A stretch of 64,000 bases of DNA. It comes from Fidelibacterota bacterium (lineage in GTDB: Bacteria; Fidelibacterota; UBA8477; JABMPR01). Each line of letters starts with the position of its first letter. The first letter of the stretch is position 1. The translations under genes and the position numbers were made by a program. The notes beneath the pieces were generated by a model. It saw only the letters and a list, made by a program, of their open reading frames with translations. It was not told the DNA's origin and did no database searches. The stretch covers positions 1 to 64,000 of the forward strand of contig JAIPJF010000011.1 in NCBI GenBank assembly GCA_021734325.1, in the 5' to 3' direction. Below are positions 26,064 through 34,394 of this stretch, one piece after another.

Positions 26064-27538
26064 GCCTTCACCTGTTCTTCCTGGACGACAAAGCAGCGAA
26101 CGAAATGATCGGGGGTTATTTCCTGAAGCGGAGGCTCTTCCATTTCACACTTATCCATTTTAAGCTCACAGCGGGTACAGAATTTACATCCTATGGGAAG
26201 TTCCAATATGCTCGGAACCATTCCCGGAATCGTTTCCAGCCGCTCCCGTTTATGATGGATATCAGGCCGGGGAATTGAATTCAGAAGACCTCGGGTGTAG
26301 GGGTGGAGCGGAGTATTGAAGAGATCATTTATTTCTGCGATCTCCTGGATGATCCCGCCATACATGACAATGACCCGCTCACAGGTTTCAGCCACCACGG
26401 CCAGATCATGGGTAATAAGGACCACAGCAGCATCGGTATTATTCTTTTTAAGGTCCAGCATAAGATCCAGGATCTGAGCCTGAATGGTCACATCCAATGC
26501 CGTTGTGGGTTCATCAGCGATCAAGAGGGAAGGATTCTTTGCCAGGGCCATGGCGATCATCACCCGCTGACGCATGCCTCCGGAAAATTGATGCGGATAA
26601 TCACCCATGCGTCGCTCGGCATCAGGAATTCCGACCATATCCAGTAACCTGACTGCCTCTGTATAGAGATCATCATATTTTTGCTTGAAGTCCATTCCAA
26701 TGAGCCTGTCAACAGCCTTGACAAAATACACAAACAGCGTGGGAAGCAGTCCACTAGCAAGGGTGGTCACCAGCATGGGTATGGGCTTAAAGCTCCAGCC
26801 TGCCATCAATTGGGAGAAAAAGAGGATCACCACTGCAAACACGGCAGAGATCTTGAGGCGTCCATTTCTTGAAACAGTATTAAAATTTCTCGACCGATGA
26901 ACGAACCAGCCTTTCACGCTTTCTCTGAATCGCAGGGGGCGCACCGATTCCATCATCTGCATCCCAATATTGAAAACGGGGTTCAGGGAGGTCATGGGCT
27001 CTTGAAAGATCATGGCGATCTCAGAACCGCGGATGTCCCACATCTTGCTGTAGATCTTTTCCCGGAATTCAGCCATGGCTTTCTTCCGGGGTGAGTTATA
27101 GAAAAGATGGACCATGACAGACAGATCTATAATGATGGAGAGCAATCCCCACAAAAGACCACTGATGGGTAGCAGTGCGTAGACTGCCAGCCACAGAAAA
27201 AAGAAAATGCCAGCTGCCAGATTGCGTTTGTCTTCTGGTATTCTTCGAAAATATCTGAACGCGGGAACCGCTCTTGCTTTCGCAAGATCTTCGGCATTAA
27301 ATATCTTTTCGCCCTTGAAAATGATCTCGCCATCAGATACTTCACCAGGCGGGTTTGGGATCAACTGAATGAGAGACAGAACTGAAACTGATTTACCTGA
27401 TCCTGACTCGCCAACGATCCCCAGAGTTTCACCCTTGTAGATATCAAAGCTGACACCATCCACAGCCTTGGCCCATTCACCCCCCACCCTGAAGCGGGTC
27501 TTAAGTCCCTTGACCTCAACCAGTTTTTCGCGACTCAT
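26060..27538 (-). CDS. Peptide ABC transporter ATPase, OppD type, with two membrane-like insertions
   Basis: The canonical ABC parts are all present: Walker A GESGSGKS (43-50), Q-loop FQEPM (178-182), signature FSGGM (318-322), Walker B LLIADEP (338-344) and the Cys-containing C-terminal region. But the protein is 492 residues against about 330 for OppD. The extra length lies in two places: about 85-165, with a hydrophobic hairpin (AAGIFFFLWLAVYALLPISG, then GLLSIIIDLSVMVHLF), and about 198-292, with another (ISAVFAVVILFFSQLMAG, then LVTTLASGLLPTLFVYF). Reading frame is continuous, so these are not frameshift artefacts. It overlaps the neighbours on both sides by 4 bp. Confidence 0.9.
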   Translation of the reverse strand: MSREKLVEVKGLKTRFRVGGEWAKAVDGVSFDIYKGETLGIVGESGSGKSVSVLSLIQLIPNPPGEVSDGEIIFKGEKIFNAEDLAKARAVPAFRYFRRIPEDKRNLAAGIFFFLWLAVYALLPISGLLWGLLSIIIDLSVMVHLFYNSPRKKAMAEFREKIYSKMWDIRGSEIAMIFQEPMTSLNPVFNIGMQMMESVRPLRFRESVKGWFVHRSRNFNTVSRNGRLKISAVFAVVILFFSQLMAGWSFKPIPMLVTTLASGLLPTLFVYFVKAVDRLIGMDFKQKYDDLYTEAVRLLDMVGIPDAERRMGDYPHQFSGGMRQRVMIAMALAKNPSLLIADEPTTALDVTIQAQILDLMLDLKKNNTDAAVVLITHDLAVVAETCERVIVMYGGIIQEIAEINDLFNTPLHPYTRGLLNSIPRPDIHHKRERLETIPGMVPSILELPIGCKFCTRCELKMDKCEMEEPPLQEITPDHFVRCFVVQEEQVKA

Positions 27539-28587
27539 CTCAACCTCGAATAAACTTTTGGATCAAAGGCTTCCCGAACGGCTTCACCAATAAAGACGAC
27601 CATGATAAGCGTAACGAATTGGGCTGAAACCGGTGCAAAGACCATCCACCATTTTGAGATATTCTGTAGACCGACATCCAGCATCTGTCCCCAGCTGGGA
27701 GTGGGTGGAGGCATCCCAAAACCCAGATAATCCAAGCCCACCAGAGCAGATATGCCACCAACAACAGCAAAAGGGAAATAGGTGATAACAGGGACCAGGG
27801 AGTTTGGCAAAATATGCTTGAACATGACCTTAAAATTCGTCTGTCCCATGGAAAGGGCAGCCGCTACATAATCCTTGGATTTTTCCCGGTAAAATTCTGC
27901 CCGCATCAGATAGGTCATCCCGATCCAGTTCACGATCGTGTAGATAAAGATCAGAAGGAAAAATGATGGACGGATGATCGAGCTGATAATGATAATGACG
28001 AATAACATGGGCAAACTAGACCAGATTTCGATAAGCCGCTGAAAGAAGAGGTCGAACTTGCCTCCGAAATATCCCATACTGCCGCCGATAATCACACCGA
28101 TGATATAATTCAGAATGGTCAGTACCAGGGCAAATGAAATCGAAATATTGAAGGCGTAGCACAATCTGGCAAAGACATCCCTGCCCGTATTATCTGTTCC
28201 CAGCCAATGGCTGTCAGACGGGGCTTCATACATCTTGTTACCCTGAACAGTGATATCCTCATACGGGCTATAGGGGTAGGGAGGCATCAGAAGCCAATTT
28301 TCACTTCCCTCCTGTTTCCAGCTTGTTTTCAGCTCCCTGTAAATGGTCTCCCCTGGTACATCCTGCCCAAATTCGGATCCGGCATGGTACCCGGAGATCA
28401 CCGGAAAGAAGAGTTCTCCCTCATAACTTACGACAAGGGCCCGATTATTGATCAACAGTGGCAAGAACCAGGACAGGCCATATAGAATGATCAGAATGAC
28501 GAAAGAATAATAACCCCGTTTCAGAGTCTTGAATTTTAACCAGCGCTTCTTGAGAATGGATAAGGATATTTCTTTTTGCTCAGCCAT
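27535..28587 (-). CDS. Peptide ABC transporter permease, YejE/OppC type
   Basis: The 350-residue inner-membrane permease has an N-terminal helix (about 28-47), a large periplasmic loop of about 90 residues (including YEGELFFPVISGYHAGSEFG and WLLMPPYPYSPYED, phrases typical of YejE), the WLGTDNTGRDVFARL motif, and the EAA loop (AALSMGQTNFKVMFKHILPN) that contacts the ATPase. It overlaps the ATPase gene by 4 bp and follows the other permease by 9 bp. Confidence 0.92.
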   Translation of the reverse strand: MAEQKEISLSILKKRWLKFKTLKRGYYSFVILIILYGLSWFLPLLINNRALVVSYEGELFFPVISGYHAGSEFGQDVPGETIYRELKTSWKQEGSENWLLMPPYPYSPYEDITVQGNKMYEAPSDSHWLGTDNTGRDVFARLCYAFNISISFALVLTILNYIIGVIIGGSMGYFGGKFDLFFQRLIEIWSSLPMLFVIIIISSIIRPSFFLLIFIYTIVNWIGMTYLMRAEFYREKSKDYVAAALSMGQTNFKVMFKHILPNSLVPVITYFPFAVVGGISALVGLDYLGFGMPPPTPSWGQMLDVGLQNISKWWMVFAPVSAQFVTLIMVVFIGEAVREAFDPKVYSRLR

Positions 28588-28596
28588 AACGCCCTG

Positions 28597-29874
28597 TTAC
28601 TTAAACCTTATGCGTGGATCGACGGTAGCAAGAGCAATGTCAGACAGAATGTTTGCAACCAATCTGATGATGACGACAATGACCAGAAATCCCAGCGTGA
28701 TTGGATAATCACGATCGATAATAGCTTCGAAACCCATTTTTCCAAACCCATCAATATCGAACACCTTCTCAATGAGATAGGAACCGGCAATGACCACACC
28801 AATGATCCCCCCAATACCGGAGGCAATGGGGATCACTGAATTTCTGATCGCGTGGACCCAGATGACCCGTTTCTCTTGCAGCCCTTTTGCAAAAGCTGTT
28901 CGGATGTAGTCCTGAGAGATATTCTCCAGAAGGCTGTTTTTCATCAGCACGGTAAGACCGGCAAAACTTCCAATGGACCAGGCAATAATCGGCAGTACAG
29001 CATGCCAGAGTTGATCTTTTACCTGTTCCCAGAAGGTCATCGCCTCCCAAATTTCAGAGGGTGAACGGAAACCTCCCAAGGGGAAGACATCCCAGAAAGA
29101 GCCGCCCCCAAAGAGTACCAGTAAAACACCCCCCAGAGCAAATCCAGGAATGGAATAGGCCACAAAGATGGTAACGCTGGAAAGAAAATCAAAGGCCGAC
29201 CCATGATTTAAGGCCTTGCGAATACCCAGAGGAATGCAGACCACATAAGAAAGAATCAATCCGGTTAGCCCGAAAAATACAGAGATCTTGAAACGAGGCG
29301 CCATGACTTCTGTCACGGGCTGGTCATAGGTATAGGAAGTGCCCAGATTTCCGGTGAGAATCCCGGAGAATTCGGTCTGAAAGATCGTGGCTAATATGAC
29401 CCCATCCTTCGAACCCTCCTGATCAATGGCAGCCTTCCAGACATCACTAACGACACCATCCTCTGTATAAACGATCACCCTGTCACCGTCAAGCTGAAGG
29501 GTCATATAATTCCCGCGGCCCACGTTCTTTTGGACCTTTGTAACCCCATTACTAAATTCTACCTCACGATGTTTCGTCTCTCTTGGCCAGACACCAAGCC
29601 AGATGAGGTACCGTTGGTATATCGGTTTGTCAAAGCCATAAAAGCGTTTCAATTCTCTCATGGCTGATTCAGGCAGAACAGTGCTTCCTCCGCTCATCAC
29701 GTCACCGACATTGCCGATAGATTCCCCCTGTTGCATGGCTCCAGCCTGTAGCTGCTGAATAGTCCGTTCCAGGGGACCACCAGGTGCCATCTGAAGGATA
29801 ATGAAAATCAATACCGTTGACCCCAAAAAGGTGGGGACCATGAGGAGGATTCTACGAATGAAGTATGTGGTCAT
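28597..29874 (-). CDS. Peptide ABC transporter permease, YejB/OppB type
   Basis: The 425-residue permease is longer than OppB (about 306) because of a periplasmic insertion after the first helix (about 55-175), which itself contains a small beta domain (MTLQLDGDRVIVYTEDGVV). The conserved FGFDKPIYQRYLIWLG-like and GNLGTSYTYDQPV parts flank it. The EAA loop is FAKGLQEKRVIWVHAIRNS. YejB-type proteins have similar enlargement. Confidence 0.92.
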   Translation of the reverse strand: MTTYFIRRILLMVPTFLGSTVLIFIILQMAPGGPLERTIQQLQAGAMQQGESIGNVGDVMSGGSTVLPESAMRELKRFYGFDKPIYQRYLIWLGVWPRETKHREVEFSNGVTKVQKNVGRGNYMTLQLDGDRVIVYTEDGVVSDVWKAAIDQEGSKDGVILATIFQTEFSGILTGNLGTSYTYDQPVTEVMAPRFKISVFFGLTGLILSYVVCIPLGIRKALNHGSAFDFLSSVTIFVAYSIPGFALGGVLLVLFGGGSFWDVFPLGGFRSPSEIWEAMTFWEQVKDQLWHAVLPIIAWSIGSFAGLTVLMKNSLLENISQDYIRTAFAKGLQEKRVIWVHAIRNSVIPIASGIGGIIGVVIAGSYLIEKVFDIDGFGKMGFEAIIDRDYPITLGFLVIVVIIRLVANILSDIALATVDPRIRFK

Positions 29875-29883
29875 CTTTTAACT

Positions 29884-29907
29884 AATAATGAAGAAGGAAA
29901 AAGGAAT
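29884..29907 (+). repeat. Left inverted-repeat edge of four-helix-bundle cassette
   Basis: TAATAATGAAGAAGGAAAAAGGAA matches, with two mismatches, the reverse complement of the DNA beyond the other end of the gene (about 30367-30390). The sequence is low in complexity, so chance or slippage must be considered. Confidence 0.45.
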
Positions 29908-29909
29908 AA

Positions 29910-30323
29910 TTAATGGTGAGCCCCCTGGGCTTTCTTTCTGGCGGAAGCAAATATTTTTGTTAACTCAATTGCCTCATTATAGAGATCTTCAATTCTATCT
30001 TTGCTTAATAATTCAGCTTCGATTATTAAATCAAGCCAGAAACAACATTCATCGGCCTCTTCAAGAACAATACTCAATTTTGCTGTGAATGCAGCCTTTG
30101 ATTGTGCAAGGCTTGCTGCTCGATAATTCGCACCAACAGATGTAGAAGAGCGCATCAATTGTTTACCAAGAATATGTGCTGTATCGGCTTCAGGTAATGC
30201 CCCAACCAGTTTAATACAGCGAAGAGCAAACAAGCGCGTTCTCTCTTTTAAATCCCACATTGAGTTCTGTTCAGATATAAACAGTTCAATTTTGGATTGC
30301 TTTTGATAAACTGTATCATTCAC
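29910..30323 (-). CDS. Four-helix-bundle protein (S23 / 23S rRNA intervening-sequence type)
   Basis: The 137 residues match the TIGR02436-like family: FALRCIKLVGALP, LGKQLMRSSTSVGANYRAASLAQSKAAF and KLSIVLEEADECCFWLDL are characteristic. The track start is GTG with GGGAG upstream; the Met at residue 22 (MWDLKERTR) is an alternative that fits family length better. Relatives are encoded inside 23S rRNA intervening sequences in spirochaetes and as stand-alone genes in FCB bacteria; function is unknown. It sits between the binding protein and permease genes of the transporter, which it has no obvious reason to join, and is edged by inverted and tandem repeats. Confidence 0.88.
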   Translation of the reverse strand: MNDTVYQKQSKIELFISEQNSMWDLKERTRLFALRCIKLVGALPEADTAHILGKQLMRSSTSVGANYRAASLAQSKAAFTAKLSIVLEEADECCFWLDLIIEAELLSKDRIEDLYNEAIELTKIFASARKKAQGAHH

Positions 30324-30342
30324 CCTAATCGAACTCCCGAAA

Positions 30343-30397
30343 CCCTTTTTCCTTTTTCCTTTTTCCTTTTTCCTTATTCATTATTCATTATTCATTG
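30343..30397 (-). repeat. Tandem CCTTTTT and ATTCATT repeats
   Basis: Four copies of CCTTTTT are followed by three of TTATTCA/ATTCATT, running up to and into the last codons of the binding-protein gene. The reverse complement (AATAATGAATAAGGAAAAAGG) mirrors the left edge at 29884. Copy numbers such as these are prone to slippage. Confidence 0.7.
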
Positions 30398-32303
30398 CCT
30401 CAAGGTATTTTGGCCAAAACTTTACATCGATTTCTCCTACAGGTAGACTGGTATTGTTCGCCATGGCCTCCTGTAAGGCTTCTTCCTTCTCCGGTTCAAA
30501 CCACCAATAGCTGAATGCGGATCGATAGTCACCGACAAAACGGCTTACCATGTACTCTGGGAAACCAAATTTATTCCAGTACAGGATTCTCTGGTAATTG
30601 CGGGCAATGCCCCAGGCTGCCGGATGGATATCGGAATAGATACCATCGATCTCGCGGATGATGGCCACACGTCTGGCCTGCGAGAATGTTGTATCGTACT
30701 CCATCAGCAGTTCATCCACGCGGTCATTCTTGAATCCGGAGATATTGTTATTGTCCTTTTGATCTGCCAGAGAAGATTTTAGTGAGGTCTCTGGATTTGG
30801 GAAAACCAGTCCAGTCCAATTCTGCATATAGATCGTGAAATTTCTATCCATGAGATTTTTCCAGTTGGCATTGCCATCGATATACTTGATCTGCATATCA
30901 ATGCCATAGTCCTTCATCATCTGCTGAACAGGTGTGACCATATAATCAGACCCTTTCATGATGGCGATCTCAAACCTCAACACCTGACCGTCTTTGTTGA
31001 TCAGCCAGCCATCATCGTTTCTTTTTGTATAGCCGGCCTCCTTTAAAAGCTTGACTGCTTTTTCAGGACTGTAGACAACTTTTTCATTGTTCGGATTTTC
31101 ATAAACAGAACCCGAATACAGTGAATTCATCATGGAATATTCATTATAGTACATCTCTTCATTCATCTTCTCCCGATTGTAGAGATAGGTGAATGCCATG
31201 CGGATTCTTTTATCATTAAAGGGCCATTTACGCATGTTGAATGCATAACCCGAGGTTCCTGCCGGTTGTTCTGAATAGACCTTCTTCTTTTGGATCCAGC
31301 CTTTCTCAATCGCCTCAAAATCAGTTTCCTCAACCCAAACCCGGGCTTTGGAAACTGTGTACAGATCACCCTCACCTTTTTTGAATTTCTCATACATGAG
31401 CGGCTGGTTGTCCTTGACCGTAATAAACTTGATCCGATCAAAGTTGTTGAGATACTTGAACATGGGATCATCTTTTGCCCAATAATCAGTACGTCGCGAC
31501 AGAACAAAAGATTCCTGGCTGACAACATCCTCTTCCTTGATTACATAGGGTCCTGTACCGGGCAGCATTTTAAACTGATATTCCTTCAAATACTCCGATC
31601 CATCAATCTGATTCAGATAATGTGAAGGAAGAATTACCATTGAAGCCCCAAAATAGAGCAGATTTCTCCAGCTGAGCTCCTTGCATACAACAGACACGAT
31701 ATATTTACTTTCAGCAACCGGACGCTCAAATTTTCCAAAGGTCAACTGATCTGATGGAGACAAAATCGTTTCATCCATGTGCAGGTCCCAGGTTGCCACC
31801 ACATCTGCAGCTATCACAGCATGACCATCTGACCATCTTGCATCTGGATTTATCCTGAACCAGAATTTCATTTTATCATCGGATATTTTCCAGTGACTAG
31901 CCAGGGTTGGTATAAACTCAAGTGTTACAGGGTGGGTCGAAATCAATGATTCATAGCAGAGACTGGCTATCGTGCTATTTTCAACATAGTTTGCATTCTG
32001 TCCCTCTGTTCTCAGTGTGACCGGGAAACGTGTGGAAAGATGATTGAAGCTGCCACCCTTTTTTGCCCGTGGATCACCAAAGAAAATCTGTTCTTCGGGT
32101 TGCATGACATAGGTGACGTACCCCATATCTTCTGCCAGTTTCTCAAAACCATACCCCCCCTGGTTAGCGGGGGTCGTCATGTCTTTTCCCTTAATATCCT
32201 CTTTTTGCATTGATTGATCAGCGGCCTGTTTTTCCCCGCCACCACATGACCACAGGACAAGTAAAATAATCGCTGTTAACAGAATTACCTGGTTACGCTT
32301 CAT
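30381..32303 (-). CDS. Peptide-binding lipoprotein, YejA/OppA-like (SBP family 5)
   Basis: The 640-residue periplasmic binding protein has a lipoprotein signal ending LLVLWSC (lipid on C20). The family-5 fold is clear: FGDPRAKKGGSFNHL, close to the YejA signature; FWFRINPDARWSDGHAVIAADVV; and a C-terminal lobe ending in VKFWPKYLEAM. It delivers peptides to the downstream permeases. The last bases overlap the tandem ATTCATT repeat, so the C-terminal residues MNNE may be repeat-derived. Gene order is binding protein, four-helix-bundle gene, two permeases, two ATPases. Confidence 0.92.
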   Translation of the reverse strand: MKRNQVILLTAIILLVLWSCGGGEKQAADQSMQKEDIKGKDMTTPANQGGYGFEKLAEDMGYVTYVMQPEEQIFFGDPRAKKGGSFNHLSTRFPVTLRTEGQNANYVENSTIASLCYESLISTHPVTLEFIPTLASHWKISDDKMKFWFRINPDARWSDGHAVIAADVVATWDLHMDETILSPSDQLTFGKFERPVAESKYIVSVVCKELSWRNLLYFGASMVILPSHYLNQIDGSEYLKEYQFKMLPGTGPYVIKEEDVVSQESFVLSRRTDYWAKDDPMFKYLNNFDRIKFITVKDNQPLMYEKFKKGEGDLYTVSKARVWVEETDFEAIEKGWIQKKKVYSEQPAGTSGYAFNMRKWPFNDKRIRMAFTYLYNREKMNEEMYYNEYSMMNSLYSGSVYENPNNEKVVYSPEKAVKLLKEAGYTKRNDDGWLINKDGQVLRFEIAIMKGSDYMVTPVQQMMKDYGIDMQIKYIDGNANWKNLMDRNFTIYMQNWTGLVFPNPETSLKSSLADQKDNNNISGFKNDRVDELLMEYDTTFSQARRVAIIREIDGIYSDIHPAAWGIARNYQRILYWNKFGFPEYMVSRFVGDYRSAFSYWWFEPEKEEALQEAMANNTSLPVGEIDVKFWPKYLEAMNNE

Positions 32304-32466
32304 TTGAACACCTTTGTTTTAAATTCATTTATTGGGTACCACGCATCGTTTCATTTGAGCTTTCAACATACATTAATTCTACTGCTATGGCCACTGTTTG
32401 ATCCAGACATCTCCTTGATGGCGCCTTCAGAAAGTTACACTCAGCTCCCATCAGATTGGGATCGGT

Positions 32467-32997
32467 TCACCTTTTATGGTTAAATTTATTGGCAAAAAGT
32501 AGACCAAAGACAGCAACCATGATTGCGAATACAGATCGAAAGGAAAAACCAAAAATATTCTCCTTCACCAGGACGTGAGACGCGAAATCCAGCTGTGAAA
32601 CTGTTCCAGGTGATTGATGCTCTCTTTCGAGAAAAAGGTTCAGAAAATCGTTTCGGCTTCGATAACGAATTACCCTCAATCCGTCAGGATAGTTCTTCGC
32701 AATGTTAGCGAAATGTACCTTTGCCAGCAATGGATCAGAATAGCAGGCACGCCGGAGGTCTGTGGGGAATATTTTACCCCCTTTCACACCCAAACAGTAA
32801 AATGCCTTCGTGTCATCAATCTGTCCGAGGAGTGCTTTCAGTTGGTCATTTTGCAAGCCAAGCTGCTGTAGTATTTCCCCCTGCTCATTCAGGCTGGGTT
32901 CCGAAGGTGCTTTATCGTGCCAGACAATTAACGCTGAAAACAGTGCAAGCACCAGCAGGGTGGCAAAAATGAGCTTCCCGTTTTTTTTAATTTTCAT
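32467..32997 (-). CDS. Membrane protein of unknown function
   Basis: I start at the ATG giving MKIKKNGKLIF; the longer track start is TTG and overlaps more. The protein has an N-terminal membrane helix (about 10-27), a soluble domain with two cysteines (FYCLGVKGGKIFPTDLRRAC) and a C-terminal helix (GFSFRSVFAIMVAVFGLLF). No family recognised. The start overlaps the end of the previous gene by 11 bp. Confidence 0.55.
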   Translation of the reverse strand: MKIKKNGKLIFATLLVLALFSALIVWHDKAPSEPSLNEQGEILQQLGLQNDQLKALLGQIDDTKAFYCLGVKGGKIFPTDLRRACYSDPLLAKVHFANIAKNYPDGLRVIRYRSRNDFLNLFLEREHQSPGTVSQLDFASHVLVKENIFGFSFRSVFAIMVAVFGLLFANKFNHKR

Positions 32998-33409
32998 CGG
33001 TGTGTCTTTTAAAGAGTTCTTTGCTAAAAACAAGCAGGCTTAGCCAATAAATGAATAATACCGAGATAATGGCCAGAAAATATTTTCGGTCAATGGAAAC
33101 ATCCAGGTGTTCAAAATCGCTTATCACCGTATTTGCGAATAAAGCAATAAGAGCGATCAGGCCGAGACCCAAAATCGCTTTCACCAGGTCCGTTTCCATC
33201 TTTTTTGCCGCCAGGAAAAAGAACACGGACCAGCCAAAGGCCAGAAAGGATATGATGCGATCCTGATAGGCATGGGAAGGCACGTTGAAATAGACAAAGA
33301 GCCCCGGGATCTTGATCCCCAGCGCATGAACAAGGGCAACAGCAAAAAAATAAACTGCTCCTGTATACAATAATCGGATCAGGGTTTTGGTCTGGTCGAT
33401 CCTACTCAT
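32987..33409 (-). CDS. Four-helix membrane protein of unknown function
   Basis: Start chosen at MSRIDQTKTLIR, whose ATG overlaps the epimerase stop by 8 bp; the track start at 33460 would overlap far more. About four hydrophobic helices can be seen (LLYTGAVYFFAVALVHALG, IISFLAFGWSVFFFLA, ILGLGLIALIALFANT, YFLAIISVLFIYWLSLLVF). No known domain. Middle gene of a three-gene overlapping set. Confidence 0.55.
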   Translation of the reverse strand: MSRIDQTKTLIRLLYTGAVYFFAVALVHALGIKIPGLFVYFNVPSHAYQDRIISFLAFGWSVFFFLAAKKMETDLVKAILGLGLIALIALFANTVISDFEHLDVSIDRKYFLAIISVLFIYWLSLLVFSKELFKRHTDEN

Positions 33410-34349
33410 GCTGTGTGAGATATCTTTTATTATACCAGGCCACCGTTTCTCTGATTGCATCCTGATGCTCGGTGATGTTCAGGCCGAAGGCCTTTTCGAA
33501 TTTTGAGTGATCGACAACATATGGCTCCTGCCAGGTATACATCATTTCCTTTACTTCCTTGATCATGGGATTAAAAAGTCCAAGTAATGAAATTAACCCT
33601 TTCCCGGCAGTCCTGACCTTAATTGTCCTGCTCATTTCGTTTTCTATCAATTTTACCATCTCTGCTGTCGAGACTGCTGCTGCGCTGGGAACATGCCAGA
33701 CTTCACCATACGCTTGATCATGATTGCCCAGAGTGATCAATCCTCTGGCAAAATCCTTGATATAGCAGAAGGTATGGTTCAGGTTAATATTCCCCAGAAG
33801 ATTTACGCTCTTACCCTCATAAACTGGTTTGAAGAACATGTCTCCAAAAACCGCATTTATCACTTCAGGACCAAAAAAATCCGAGGCTCTTCCAATGGTC
33901 ACCTGATTGTCCCCTCTCTCATGGGCCTGCATGAAAAACCTGGCCATGGTAGCCCGCGTCCGGCCTTTATGGCCAGTCGCGGAATGGGGTAGTGATTCAT
34001 TTATTGATGCACCACCCGTAGGGCCATACATATAGAGGTTATCACCGAACACCAGTCTGGCTTTTGTTTTTGCAGCACCTCTTAAAAAGCCGGTAACCAG
34101 GGGCGGAAAGAGTTCCGGCCAATTGGTGTAAGGAGGCATGGCGCAAAAATAGATCGTTTCAGCATCCTTGCATACAGTGCCCACCTCGTCCTCATTCCTT
34201 GCATCACATTGTTTCACTTCAACACTGTGTGGCAAATTCCTGGTTGTTTTTCCACTACGGCTGGCCAGGGTGATCTTTTCACCGCGTTCAAGCAAATAAT
34301 GCATGACCCACCATGCCAGCGGACCTGTCCCAAACACTACGTTATTCAT
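33402..34349 (-). CDS. NAD-dependent epimerase/dehydratase-family protein
   Basis: The 315 residues form an extended SDR fold. The dinucleotide motif is slightly unusual (VVFGTGPLAWWVMHYLLERG rather than GxxGxxG). LVFGDNLYMYGPTGGASINE places the expected Tyr in YMYGP; the usual YxxxK pair is not obvious (ATGHKGRTRA at that point), so catalysis on a sugar nucleotide is doubtful. It leads an overlapping set with two small membrane proteins. Confidence 0.8.
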   Translation of the reverse strand: MNNVVFGTGPLAWWVMHYLLERGEKITLASRSGKTTRNLPHSVEVKQCDARNEDEVGTVCKDAETIYFCAMPPYTNWPELFPPLVTGFLRGAAKTKARLVFGDNLYMYGPTGGASINESLPHSATGHKGRTRATMARFFMQAHERGDNQVTIGRASDFFGPEVINAVFGDMFFKPVYEGKSVNLLGNINLNHTFCYIKDFARGLITLGNHDQAYGEVWHVPSAAAVSTAEMVKLIENEMSRTIKVRTAGKGLISLLGLFNPMIKEVKEMMYTWQEPYVVDHSKFEKAFGLNITEHQDAIRETVAWYNKRYLTQHE

Positions 34350-34394
34350 AAAAGCTCCTGTAAAGTGCCTGCCGTAAGGAGGCTATTCCTTTTT

